Shown here piece after piece: positions 11,901-23,715 of a DNA stretch of 64,000 nucleotides. The notes under the pieces are model-generated. The model had not been told where the DNA came from. It searched no databases and saw only the letters and a list, made by a program, of their open reading frames with translations. The position numbers and the translations under genes were made by a program. The DNA lies in contig NC_088206.1 of assembly GCF_037126465.1 (NCBI RefSeq), forward strand, positions 70,621,687-70,685,686. The letters are read 5' to 3'. The stretch's first letter is position 1. Each line of letters begins with the position of its first letter. The stretch comes from Ornithodoros turicata. Taxonomy: Eukaryota; Arthropoda; Arachnida; Ixodida; Argasidae.

Positions 11901-13144
11901 TTTTTTTCACGATTCATTCCCACATAATAGCACCAAGCGGCATTTTTATACGCTTTTTTTTTTTTTTTGCGCACAGTGAGTCTGCCAACGTATAAATTTG
12001 GTTCCCAGACACTATTTTTATTCATTTTACGTTTATTGCAAACACCGACCTTCGCCTGGTAACCCTGTATGCATACTGTATATAAATATATCTCACGCTA
12101 CAGCGAAGCAGCATATATCGTAAAGCACAGGCAGAAAAAAAGAAGGGTACCAGCCGCTAATCAAAACCCCCTTTCCCCCCATACAACGCACGTGCACAAA
12201 TTGCAGCCACATCCAACTTTGACAGAACACAGCCGACTGTCAGTGAGCGCTCACTCGTAAAAAGAAAAAGAAAAAGAAAAAAAAGAGGCTCGTTAGAGAC
12301 CGTTTACATACCACATCCGGGCATCTTCCTTCCCCTATACTAAGCGTAAGGGCGGGGGGAGGAGGGAGGTTGGTACCCCCTTCCAGCTTTTATTACTGCC
12401 ATGCCGTGCACACTACAGCAGCCGACTGCAGGGTCCAACCGTACGCACAGTGCAGCTATTTACGACATGTACGACGATGTGCTTGGATTAGGCTTCCAAC
12501 CCCTCTCTCCTCCGCTAAATAACAAAACTTTAGGGAGCCGAGAGGGCGCACGTGGTGGGTACATGGTTGCCAGACGCGGTTCTCAGGACTACCCTACCGC
12601 GTCGTGAGGCGCATGACATATATATATATACAAGGTTCCCTTTACGACAGCGACTGTACAAACAATATTAAAGGTAGAGAGAGAGTGTGCGCCATAATTT
12701 TTTTGGGTACAAAGTTCAGGCTGGGGTTTCGGGGGTTCAAGAGGTTCCCCCGTGTTCCAAACAGTCTGGTCTTCACTCTCTCCACCATAAACAGGTCAAT
12801 AAAGCTGCTCTTCCACGCTACACTGTGATTTCCTAAAACAACGGCGTATAAGAAAAATATTTCCGTAATATTCTCAACCGATCACAGGTTCTGAACAGCA
12901 GCACTCACCGCGAGCGGCTTCCGGCTTTTTGCTCCCCTGCCAGCTTGCAGAGCCACAGACAGGAGCAACGGTTTTAGTGTTTGTGTGTTTCTATATACCC
13001 CGGTCTCGGGGTTCGTTATGGAGTTTAGTGGACCGGTACGCTTTCACGGTAACGGTACCGAAAACGTGATAATGCGTTATCCCTTTGGAGCGGCTCACCA
13101 TCACGCTGATCTTTGACTCATCATCGACAGCTTTCTTTACCGTG

Positions 13145-13395
13145 CATTCCCACGAGCGACATATCCTCACGGAATATTCTAGTGGAAGAAAAAACGAAAA
13201 CACTGGGTTATGTTGAGCATACACACGGTGAGAATATCGGGAGTGGCGTACTGCTCTCTTTGCAGACGACACTTCGCAGACGACACGGTCGCCGCGCGTG
13301 TTCGTGCCGTCTGCTACGGAATATCTTGTGGCTGTGTAGCAGGATATTCCCTACGGTTAGCAGTGTACGTGAAGACACGACATTGAGCACTCGCG
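13145..13395 (+). repeat. Unassigned dispersed repeat, copy 3
   Basis: Direct copy of the repeat at 5926-6190. The shared blocks occur in the same order: CACGAGCGACAT, CGGAATATTCTAGTGGAAGA, CAGACGACACTTCGCAGACG and ACGGAATATCTTGTGGCTGT. Confidence 0.7.
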
Positions 13396-13699
13396 CTCAC
13401 GTGACTACAGAAAGCTGTTACTGTCCCTAGTTTCGTAGTGTTAGTCGCCAACGGTAGCAACCGGTCCCGTACTTTTCAGAAACTGCCTAAACAGTCGTCT
13501 CTTTTATCTCGGTCGCAGAGCCCGATGACATCAGCAGAGGTGTTCCTGCTAATGCTTACGTCGTTCAACATGCGCAAACCGAATGTGTACAGGTAGTTTT
13601 TTTTTTTTTCTTCTTGTTTTATCTCCAAAGCTACGAGGCTTTGCTGAACGGAAGTTCGCAAACGAGACCCGGCGGTGCGTCAAAAATTCGGACAAAATT

Positions 13700-13790
13700 T
13701 TACCCGCTACAGCGAGTCATCCGGTAGACTCTCAGCTTACTGACCCCTAGGTTGCGGGTTCGAACCCGGCCGAGGACGTCAGCAGCAACT
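13700..13790 (+). mobile_element. tRNA-like SINE head
   Basis: Contains a perfect B-box with T-arm (GCGGGTTCGAACCCGGC near 13753-13770) and an upstream A-box-like CCGGTAGACTCTC. It does not close into a full cloverleaf, so it is a tRNA-derived repeat head and not a tRNA gene. Confidence 0.5.
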
Positions 13791-14494
13791 TGGTGAGATG
13801 TACAAGATACCACGAAAAGTGACTGAAATACTATTAAATACCAAACAGCAGAGTAGTGAATACTGAAAAAAAAAAAAAAAGTGTTCGAGATACTATGACA
13901 AATACATTTGGAACAAGTAAAATACTAACAAAGCTATTTAGTCAACTAAAAGCATTTAGTATTTTGAGCATACGGTACCGCGGCGCGCACAGGTCTGGTA
14001 TACAAGTATTTCGGACGAGTCATCCTGCGGCATGAACGTCATGGCTGTCTTGTGCCGAAAACGTCGTGCAGGCAAGAACATCCCGCCGACCGATCCCTTA
14101 TCGTCACGATTGTCTCGAACTCAGAACAAACGAATAAATAAATATATTTCACGAATCATGCTCGAGTCATCCTTCAGCTCACCAACGATATATAATCTCC
14201 CGTCAATCCGACTCGTGTTGTTCGACGACAGCTCCAAGATCTGTCACGTTAAAAGTACCGACTACGTCTTCTACTTAATTGACGCTATATACATTTCGCA
14301 CTGAAATCACTGCCGCAATACATCGTGCTAATAACGGGATACCGCTCGGCATTCCAGCACAACTATAGCTATAGGTAGGCAGACCGACTGAACACCTCCG
14401 ACTCATCGTCCGATAATTGCAGGGTTGCCAGACAACCGTGATCATTAGCGATGTACAGCGGTATACATCTGAAGGGACACTCTCCAACCGATTG

Positions 14495-14782
14495 TATCTC
14501 ATTACGGCCGATAATCATTTAATCCTCAAGTGTCTGATTACGGCCAAAGTCTCAATACGACCGAAGGTAGTCTCATTACGGCCGAAGGTGGCTCGTCTCA
14601 CAACGGCCAAATGTCAAAATGTGTATTGTAACCTGCATTGATATGCAATGTTACAGCCAGGTATGGATATACATTCGGCCGAAATGAGACTACCTCCGGC
14701 CGAAATGAGATATTGGCCGTAATGAGGTACTTGGGGATTAAAGGATTTTCAGCCGTAATGAGACTTCGGTCGTAATGAGATG
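14495..14782. mobile_element. Foldback with repeated GGCCGTAATGAG motifs
   Basis: Both arms carry multiple copies of CTCATTACGGCCGA in the left half and its complement TCGGCCGAAATGAG or GGCCGTAATGAG in the right half. The match ATTTAATCCTCAAGT / ACTTGGGGATTAAA confirms the hairpin. It is non-coding and resembles foldback transposons with internally repetitive arms. Confidence 0.7.
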
Positions 14783-14882
14783 TTACCCTCCAACTGTCCC
14801 GCGGTGCTGGAATTGTACGTATCTGTCTCCAAGGTATTGGGCTGACGAGGTACATATATATAAAAATTCGCTTTCAGATTGT

Positions 14883-14950
14883 CGGCGTCCTCCACCGGAA
14901 TCGAACCAGAGACCTCGGGACAGTGGACTTCGCTCCCAAGTTAGGCCGGA
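14883..14950 (-). mobile_element. tRNA-like repeat head
   Basis: On the minus strand it reads GGTCTCTGGTTCGATTCCGG, a B-box in a T-arm context. It lies directly beside the plus-strand SINE at 14955, giving a head-to-head pair. Confidence 0.45.
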
Positions 14951-14954
14951 TAAA

Positions 14955-15175
14955 TGTAAAAGAGTGAGAGGTGGTGGGTTCGTATCTCACTAAAGGTCGG
15001 TGTTGTATGCCCGGCAAACTTTCCCGACGGACGTCCGACACAGTTCCCCCTGAAGTCCTATTATCCCTCCCTCTTTCCCACTCTACTTCCTGTTGTCCTC
15101 TCTCCATCTGTCCGCGTGTGTACGCCGCTCACAGCCACAGTTGCTTCGCGGCGCTGACAAGGAAGTTTTTTTCTT
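14955..15175 (+). mobile_element. tRNA-derived SINE
   Basis: Starts with GAGAGGTGGTGGGTTCGTAT (a degenerate B-box). It continues with CGACACAGTTCCCCCTGAAG and ends with CACAGCCACAGTTGCTTCGC and GGCGCTGACAAGGAA. The same order is seen at 58468-58695, which defines the family and its length of about 220 bp. Confidence 0.75.
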
Positions 15176-15482
15176 CTTAATCATCCCGCTGCGGGCGTCA
15201 CGGCAGGTTTCTCCGCACGTGATGCGACCGCGGGAGGGGTCACGTGCTTGCGAGGACCAATAGGAATGGGTCTCGCGCCCCTGATGTCAGAGCTCGACGC
15301 CGAAGTATGTGCAAGGCGCTTTGTATCTGACTAACTGCAACAAGTAAATTAATTTTTAAAAAAAATCGGTGTTCTGGCGAGCAATACAATGTGTGCATGA
15401 TGTAATGAGACACACGTACCAAAACATCACAACACCCTTTAACGTACACCGAAAAATCTCCGACACGCGGCATTGAAAACCA

Positions 15483-16748
15483 TAGGGATCGGAAGCGAAG
15501 CTGAACCCGAACCGAAAACCGCTAAAAACCCGCATTTTTCGCTGAGCCGGCACTGAACCGAACCAAAATTTTTTTTTCTCTCTCTCTCGCGTTGAACCGT
15601 AACGGAACTGAACAGAAATAAATTTAGGCAATTACCGGTTCTGCGAAACGGTTCAGACGTAATGTGCGTTGTATGAGAGACCTGAACTTCTACGATTTTT
15701 ACACAGCGAATTGAGCAGCGTTGCTGAAACAAATTCGAAACCGAACACTGAACAAAACAAAACTGCAATCCAAGTGAGCGAAGTATTTCCTCCTAGCAGC
15801 TACACTCTAAGAAAAAAAGGTGTACTTTTACTCCTTTTGGGGACTAAATGCATTGCCACAAAAAATAGTCCCTTTCGGGAGTAAATGCACGGGAGTAAAT
15901 GAACGTCACAGCGTGGAGACTGCATTTCACGCGCTGTTGTAAGAGTCCCAGGTACATAATTGGTGTGCATGCATGGAAATACTTTGAAGCAAACTGTCAG
16001 CCGTGATATATCGAGTTATATAAAATCTTACGCCATACTATGGCACATTTTGCGAAGAAAGATGCGCTAACTGTTTCTTACTCTGTGTGGCTGGAAAATT
16101 GCTACGTTGTCTGAGTTATACAGCCTTATGTCGTTCAAATTGACCACGGGCACATATTTACCTAGACTGTTGCATTCAGGAGACGAGTCGTGAAGTTTAG
16201 TGACAATTTGCAGTCCTGGGGAGTAAATGTCGGGACTAAATGTCGGGTTAGGGGACTAAAATGGGGAGTAATTGCAGACTAGGGGAGTAGAAAAAATTAC
16301 TCCCCGTCTTACTCCTTTTTTTCTTAGAGTGTACTGCGTTCATTCAGTTGGTCCTTTTGGCAGTTGTAGGCTTCCTTGTACGCGATTTTTGTCGTCCATC
16401 AACCCCAAGTTTCGATTTCGGACTGTGAATTGCTGTGCAACTGTGCCTGAACGGCTGTGCAACAGGTATATACGGTGAGTGAACATAGAGAGTACAGTAT
16501 ATATGCTAACGTAAAGTTGCACCTGAAATGCAGATCTGTAGCACGCAGTGTTGCTGAGAAACACTGCTGTGTCGGAAACAACAAAAGTACATGTGTGTTG
16601 TTTGAGAATCGTACGGATGCTTGCATTTTAACCCACGGCAATCCGCTCAAAGTTCACTTTTCTGAACTGGTTCGAACCCATATTTTGCGCTGCTGCGGAG
16701 CTGAACCCGAACAGAACCGAGAAAAAAAAATAACGGTTCCGATCCCTG
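15483..16748. mobile_element. Probable hAT-like element interrupted by another MITE
   Basis: Terminal inverted repeats are TAGGGATCGGAA at the left and TTCCGATCCCTG at the right. Subterminal runs of CCGAACCGAA-type repeats occur at the left (15500-15660) and GAACCCGAACAGAACCG at the right (16702-16722). A second element (15803-16331) sits inside it, so the nesting order is readable. The flanking 8-bp sequences match only partly. No transposase frame remains. Confidence 0.5.
15803..16331. mobile_element. TA-flanked MITE with CACTCTAAG ends
   Basis: Ends are CACTCTAAGAAAAAAAGG and CCTTTTTTTCTTAGAGTG, bordered by TA at 15801-15802 and 16332-16333. Arms carry repeated GGAGTAAATG and GGGACTAAATG motifs. 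The terminal CACTCT(T/A)A is shared with the MITEs at 1472 and 63350, which suggests one transposase system. Confidence 0.75.
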
Positions 16749-17451
16749 TTGGAAACAATGCTGTTCGTGCACACATTTCCGCTTGGCTCTGGACACAACC
16801 TCGGGAAACGTCAGGCTACAACGTTCGGTGCGTATCACCACCTTTTTTTATTGCTCACTGCCTATATCTTTTCCTTATCTCGTACACAGGCGATAAAACC
16901 GATGCACGCCCTGCAGCGAGTGGCCCAATTGATGTCGTATATTCTGTATAGCGGCGGATCAAAGCGTTAGCCGTATGGAAATAAAAACCGGTTTTAACTC
17001 CGCGCTTATCGGGCCGACATTTATATATAGGCGGACAACGCGCGCTCCGAAAACTATCTGGAAAGATTTACGGAGGGCTGGCTGTTAAACAAGCTGTTGG
17101 AGTCGAGGAATGGCGAACGTGCACGCGACATAAAAGTCGAGCATGCGATGAAAAAGAAAAAGAAATGAAGAAGAAGAGCAGCAAACAGAACCTAGAACGA
17201 CAGTCGGATGTCGCGACAACTTTTTTTTTCCCACCGCGAGTCAACTGTAGCTAGACAGCAGGAAGGAGCAGGAACACGGGCGTACCGAGGAGGAGAGGGG
17301 GGGGGGGGGGGGCAAGGGGTCCCGTGCCCCCCTGGAGCTCCAAGGTCACTTGTGGAAATTGCCCTCTTTACACACAGGTCGTCATGATTTATGCTCAGAT
17401 GTCGTCAAAAAAATCTGAACCTTATTCACCAGATCAGCTGTATATCAAGAG

Positions 17452-17817
17452 CACGACCTACTACTATACTAGAGACCTGGCCATCCGCAAAGCTCCCAGC
17501 ACCGGGGTAGTAGTTCTGACAATCGCCGCTTGGCTATGGGATTTGGCGCTAGCTCGCACTATCCGTTACCACGTGACTAGCCGAAACCGCGGCAATACAT
17601 GGTAGGCTGTGTTGACGACGACGAAGCAATAAGTGTAGCGCGTGCTTAGCAACAGCCTGTGTAGCATGAAAGACGGTGGCAAGAGTGACAGCGTCATTCC
17701 CTCTCCCCAATAATGCTATGTGGCGCTTGCAGTGGCCACTACCGTAACTATCCCATGACCCGGCTCTCCCATAGGCGATCTCCAGTTGTTCAGGTCTCTA
17801 GTATAGAGTAGGTCGTG
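17452..17817. mobile_element. 366-bp MITE with exact 8-bp target duplication
   Basis: Terminal inverted repeats are CACGACCTACT...TATACTAGAGACCTG and the complement at the right end. The element is flanked by the identical octamer ATCAAGAG (17444-17451 and 17818-17825). An 8-bp duplication points to a hAT-superfamily transposase. The 93-codon frame inside is a by-product of the element. Confidence 0.8.
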
Positions 17818-17949
17818 ATCAAGAGGTTTCAAGTGTCGTCATCTATTATCTTGTGTCCATTGGTTGAACGCTTTGTCCCTGACCCCCCAGAAACTCATTG
17901 CCCCCCCCCCCCCACACACACACACTTGGAAAAAATCATTGGAACTCCC

Positions 17950-18110
17950 ATGAGTGGGAGTCGGAGGCGGTTAGCATGCCTCCTGGGCAGACTTCGGGGG
18001 AAACTGTACCGACAGCCTTCCGGAAAGCCTGCGTAACAAAAAAAAAAGAAAAAGAAAACCACGGAAAAGCTCGGACAGCACAGTCACCGGTGGGTTCCGA
18101 TCTCGACACT
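17950..18110 (-). mobile_element. tRNA-derived SINE fragment
   Basis: Minus-strand copy of the SINE body (the CCCCGAAGTCTGCCCAGGAG block near 17980-18000) with a degraded B-box (GGTGGGTTCCGATC on the plus strand near 18088-18101). An A-rich tract interrupts it. Confidence 0.5.
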
Positions 18111-18293
18111 TCTCAAATCTTTAACGTGACCCTGGAGATAGGCTTTCCTGGATAGCGACACTTACTACGGAACTCACTCACTGACGTCAGCCATCTGGAG
18201 GGTACTAACTTCGAAAACGCAACAGAGAGGCAAGCCTGCCACCGTGGTGTACGTCCAGCAAGGTCTGATATCTGCTTTCATTTGTTGCCATAT

Positions 18294-18410
18294 GATACTG
18301 GAATAGTATTATGAGGAAAAATAGATCCAGGAGCCAGTATGATGATACTGGAATAGTATTAAGAGGAAAAATAGATCCAGGAGCCAGTATGATGATACTG
18401 GAATAGTATT
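18294..18410 (+). repeat. 50-bp minisatellite, 2.3 copies
   Basis: The unit GATACTGGAATAGTATT...GGAGCCAGTATGAT repeats with a period of exactly 50 bp at 18294, 18344 and 18394. The copies differ at only two adjacent bases, so the duplication is recent. Confidence 0.95.
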
Positions 18411-21400
18411 AACGTTGAAAACACGGGAATTACTTGGGTACGATAGAGACATTATTCAAGCAGTACAAGAACTTGGAGACACAAATGGACGGGTGTACGG
18501 AGGGTGAAGGTCTGAACTTCAGGTCATGCATACATCATGACAATAAATTCGCCAGCGACCGTGGGGCGCCCCTGCGAGTGACGTCATCCAGGTACATCCC
18601 ATTGGCAGAAAAGGAACGCTCGTGGAAATGGCTCGTTTTCGAGTCCTTTTGTGCACTGAAAGCAAACACCCAATGCTGACTTCCTTTTTTCCTTTTTTGC
18701 TGCACGCCGACCACGGAGGTAGCCAAGCCGAGCCAGCACAATCCAAAGATCAGCAACACAAACCAAACCGCATCAGAACTCTTGCCGAGAAGCGACAAAA
18801 CCCTTTTGACCACTGGGGGTCATTCCACTTCCTTTCCATGATTTTGTTTATGCCTTTCTCAACGGCACAATGTGGCCAACTGAGGAGTGCAATCTCCTAC
18901 CGAGTGGCAAGCGACACGGAAAGCCTTTCATCGAGACCTTTTGTTATGTGATCTTCTCGGGGGGCTCAGCCATGCATGCGTTCAGCGCGAGACAGCAATG
19001 ACCCCCTCCCGAAAGGACCCCATGGGGTCGGAAAAAAACGTTTGTCCCCATGGTTGGCTACTTCTTTGCAGGACACGCCGACAACAGCGGGTCGTCTGTT
19101 TTCGGAAGAAACCACTTTGCGCGGTTGCCGTCTTGCTTTTTTTGTGTGTGTGTCGCGCTATGTGCAAGAAAGAAATGTTCGTATGGAAGATATGTTCTGC
19201 GAAGTTGTCGCGCTCTGTAGGATCATGGAAAGAGCATTTTGCGTGAAGGTGTGAGGTCTTTTTTTTTTTTTTTATTATAACGTGCGTGCTGAAATGAAGG
19301 CATGTAATATTATAGTACTATGTAGCGTTTGAAAAGACGTGAAGTTGTTTCACACTTTACGGGCCGATTTCAGCAGCTCCTGCCGATTTATTTGCGAGAC
19401 AGGCGTTTGATGAGATTGTCGACAAAGAGTTTGTTACTTCGGTGCTTATTATACCCCGGAAAAACATGACTGGTAGTTCTGACTCGGGAGCGTGTTTTTG
19501 ATCGTCTCTGTATTGCTTTGTCTGGGCGTTTAATCATTTTCATCATTGCGGTCAAGTTCTATTTGGGAGTAGATCTACATGTGATGTGAGTCGGCATATT
19601 TGTGTGAGGATGTGACGGATGATCAGCTCCGGTGTTGCCGGATAAAGATGAGTTAAAAGCAACAAGACGAATTTTCAAGACGGAATTTGCCAGAAAAGCC
19701 ACAGCCCAAAGGCCACGTGACCATGGGATATGTGCAAAAAGATACCTTAATTCAGGTATTCTTCTCGATAGAAGAAATCGGAAAGTGTCAAAACTGGTAA
19801 GTTCGGGTGGCTTACCCGCAGCCAGGCTCACCTCTACTCATAGAAAAAAGAAAGATTAATAAAAAAAAGATAACAAAATGAGATACATATGTGAACACTC
19901 CAAGGATGAAAATATCTGAATAGAATATACGGAAACTGCACATGATTTCCTAGTTTCCAGGGTCTGCAAAAACAACCGTATTGAGCTGGTGCAAAGATCA
20001 TATAAGCAAAACAGAACACTAAAAAAAACAATAAAAAGAACAGACAAAGCTAGATAAGACCTAGATAAAGATAAAGCACTCTCTCTACGACGCCGAAACG
20101 TCGTCAAGAACGAATTTCAAGAGGGTCCAACTCTGTTTACTCAACCTACACTTCATTACAAAGTGGATTATGGTAAAAAATAAATAAATAAAGGGGCTTA
20201 CTATGCTATTATTAGGGGGGAACTGTCATTACCTGCGTTGTTTACTTACAAACTAGTACTTACTACTCAGAAAACAAAAATCAGCAGAGCACATACACTA
20301 CCGTTACAGCACAAACTAGTTTTCCCGCGAAAGCACAAAAACAAATGAATAAAAACTCTGCTTCAAACATTCTTCGCAAGGCAAACGGTATTGCAATCCC
20401 CTCTCCACACACCGAGAGTAAAGAAGAAAAATCCAAGAAACATCTAGGAGGAAAAAAAAATCTCATCCACAAAAGGCCAAGCAGAACATACCAGAAATAA
20501 ATGGCGAGCGCAAAAAATAAATAAATAAAATAAAAAAATCCCGAGAAGTACCTTCGCTCGGGTATACTTAAAAGATCGTCCCGAAGCCTGAAAACAAGTT
20601 GCGTAGACAGCTTCTCCTGCGAAGCAAACGCCAAACCAATTAGACTACACGCCAAACCACTACAGCGAAGGGAAATATGCAGAAAGTAAAAACAAGGGAA
20701 CAAGAAAAAAAAAAAAAAAAGAACTTGGTCGGCAACACAAAGTGATGCCGAAACTTGTTCTACAGCAACGAAATCATCATCGTACGATGCAAGGGCTACC
20801 TTTCATCACAACCCGCTTCGTTTCATTCTATTTTTTACGTGCCTATCTTCCGGCTCGTTAGTATCTCAAGTAGATTTTTATTGTTTTTGTTTTTTTTCTT
20901 CTGCTGCTGCTTTCGAAACGCCTCCATGTATACTGCGAAACTAGAATGCTGGTTGTGTTGGATATCCATTTTCCCGTTCGGGACACTTTAGAAATCGCTC
21001 TTTCTTGTAAAATTATTTTTAACGAAACGGGCAGTGTTGTATTAGTTATTCGTAGCTAGAACATTTTTTGCGTTTGTTCATTTTTTTATTTTGAATCAGC
21101 ATCGCAATTATACGTCCTGGTTCCAGAAAACCGGCTGAAAACTTGACAGCACAGCCTTTGGAATTCGAACTCACCACGTCCGAGTCTTCGACATTACCGC
21201 GCAAAAACCTTTCGTGCCGTTACCCACAACAGTATTTGATTGATGTTGATATTGACGGGGGCGGAATTGAATAATTGACGCGTTTCATAATTATTCGAGA
21301 AACTTCGGCGGACCAATATCTCCAGAAGTAACAAACATAAAGCCTTGCTGCTGAAGGATATCAGTGGGAAGATAACGTGAATCCCTACCGATATCAACAT

Positions 21401-23715
21401 CACATTAACCGAAGTTTACTCTATGGAGGTGTATTCTCTTGCTCGACGGCGGTAATTCAAAGCCTTTCAAAGCGTTAATGCAACCCCACAGGCGCCATTT
21501 GGAAGGGAAACCGACAAACCGCCCCTGCAGAAAAGTTCCGAATTATTAAAGTTGAAACGGTCGCTCATAAACAAATAAAAGACTGTTACAATGCACTAGC
21601 AGACACACTTCAGGGATCTCAATCTATTCAAGGAGGGGGGCACTGTCCACCGCGCCTCTTCATACAATATTCACGTACTCATTAAACGCCGCGCCGGAAC
21701 AGCAACTGATTTCCCAGAAAGCTCCTACACATTCGGGACACCATTACCATTATTAAACTGGCTAGAGCCGTGCCAATTAATCAGGACACAACTGCGATGC
21801 TACAACCGAAGGTGCAACCAACAACATAATTGTATTTCCCACTGGCAACATCCACGTACACCAATGTGCGCCGGTTATTAGAAATAGTACTATTATTATT
21901 TATGTTTCAAACATGGAACTAATATTTCCAATTCGTGGCGACAACTCGTTGCAACATGACAATTTGTTGCGGAAAAAAATGCAAAAATGAATCACGCAGA
22001 CGGCATCAGAGCAGACGACACAGACCTACGCTGCGTTATCGAAGATGAGACAAACCCAAAACTCCAAAATCCTAACGATGCGAAGTTGAGAACGCTACAA
22101 ACTCAACTACTTCGTTTGCGTCTCTACTTCTGCATATCTCGCCAGACTCAGGGGAAATGCTACCAACAGCTACAACTAGCTCGTTCGCGCATTTTACACC
22201 CCACGACGAGCTTTTGCAGAAATCAGTGACTTCTCCGACCGTCTGCAAACACGCGTCCAAACGCGATTGCTATGATAGCGTCCGCTATGTTTGTTTTCCC
22301 GTAGACGATCGCGTTGTCACGACGGCGAAAGGGAAACAACGAAGTCGATCCACGTACTATTGAACGGCCGTGGGGTGCACCTCTGGGGTGCACGACCTGC
22401 CCGAAGCACGCTCATGCCATGCTCACGCTCAGACATCCGATATCACCTCCCACCAACGCGGTGCCCTCATAAAAGTAACACTGTAACAAACTGAATTCGT
22501 CGTCACTCTGAGCACATCGAACTTTTCGGGTTTGTCTTCCTAAAAACGGACCGGCACTGTCAAAGAAGTCACATGCACGCGTCCATCTTTTGAGATGGAG
22601 TTATCAAAAGTTCCAAACAAAGCTCGCATACTCACCGATGACAACCGACGCAGTTAGGACGGTTTGTGTCAAATCCATGATGGGCATGTATCTGATTCTG
22701 GGACCAGTGAGCTGTCGAAACACGGTGAATATCACTTTGACGAGAGCACCGCCGCTAATTCACACAAAGGCCGAGCACCCAACACAAACATGCCGCCATT
22801 GGAGCAACTTTGCTCACCAATGTCAATCGCGGCATTGGGCGCACGAGCAGACGGGAGAGGCAGGAGAGGCGAAGAAAGAGGGACAAACGGCACTACGAAA
22901 TGTGCGCGCATGAAAATAGTCCGCAATTTCAGCGGTGCTTAGGTTAAAAGACCACAACAGAAGTACGCACCTGCCCAATATTTACAAGCAATACAACACA
23001 TTACCGCTTTATGTACACTCATGTTCTAGGCTGCGCTGTTTATCGATATAAATTTTCTGAAGTTGGCTTTGTTTAGCGGTATTCATACGCTTTTGAATGT
23101 CCGCGCGGCTAGACAGTGTATTGACAGATCGAGTTCGGCTGTTTTGTTCTTTCCAATACAATTACACGAAGGACGCATAGAAAACTTAGACGTGTCATGT
23201 GAGTTGCCACTAGGAGTTGTTAGAAGCTTGCTCTCACTACAATGTATTCGTAAAGCGGCACATGGCAATGTTGTGAACAACAGACACAATGTCAACATTT
23301 TTGACATACTGTCTTGGGTATCTATGCTTCTGTCTTGTGCTTAAACCAATTGTGGCTACGAATGGGGTATTCGTAGCCACTGTGGTGAATGTCAGAGAGA
23401 AAAAAAAAGGAATATTACACACGCTTCGCAATGGAAAGACCAAGTGCACCGCTTGCGGCGGCGTGCGGTTATGACCGTGCACTGTGCTGCCACCTTGAGG
23501 AGTTGACTGAAACTACACAGCAGAAATAAATACAAAATAAGCACACGACTTTCACTCTTTCACTACATAAGTAACAGAAAAAACTTTAAAAATTGACTGC
23601 GTTCTTATTACGCGCATGATGAGATGAATTCGTACTACAAACTAGAATCAAAACATAATAAGAGTCGAATCGGCCGCGTGTGCCGTGGTGGTCAACGAAC
23701 TGACTTTTAAAAAGA

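Larger units (their letters stand above)
8021..23715. other. Gene-poor stretch, probably intron or intergenic
   Basis: No exon here meets the standard of splice sites plus a recognisable family. It contains inverted and direct copies of a dispersed repeat (8.6 and 13.1 kb), SINE pieces (8.8, 13.7, 14.9 and 18.0 kb), four hairpin or nested DNA elements (14.5, 15.5-16.7, 15.8 and 17.5 kb), a 50-bp minisatellite (18.3 kb) and many homopolymers. The 22.5-23.7 kb part just before MAD2L1BP is probably its promoter and 5' UTR region. Confidence 0.5.

Noticed and set aside
18535..18813. Minus-strand frame with a hydrophobic N-terminal segment, considered as the PTK7 signal-peptide exon
   Set aside because: The frame begins with GTG and not ATG, no clear phase 1 donor follows the hydrophobic segment, and the rest resembles nothing known.
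20085..20120. GACGCCGAAACGTCGTC motif, considered as a second Penelope/hammerhead terminus
   Set aside because: Only the 3' half-motif is present, with no CTGATGA part and no paired arm.
20281..20703. 140-codon minus-strand hydrophobic frame
   Set aside because: Hydrophobicity arises from A-rich/T-rich sequence (poly-Phe/Leu/Tyr). It contains simple AATAAATA repeats and no family match.
23063..23344. 93-codon frame upstream of MAD2L1BP
   Set aside because: Reads smoothly but matches no family I can name; a decayed transposase is possible but cannot be supported.
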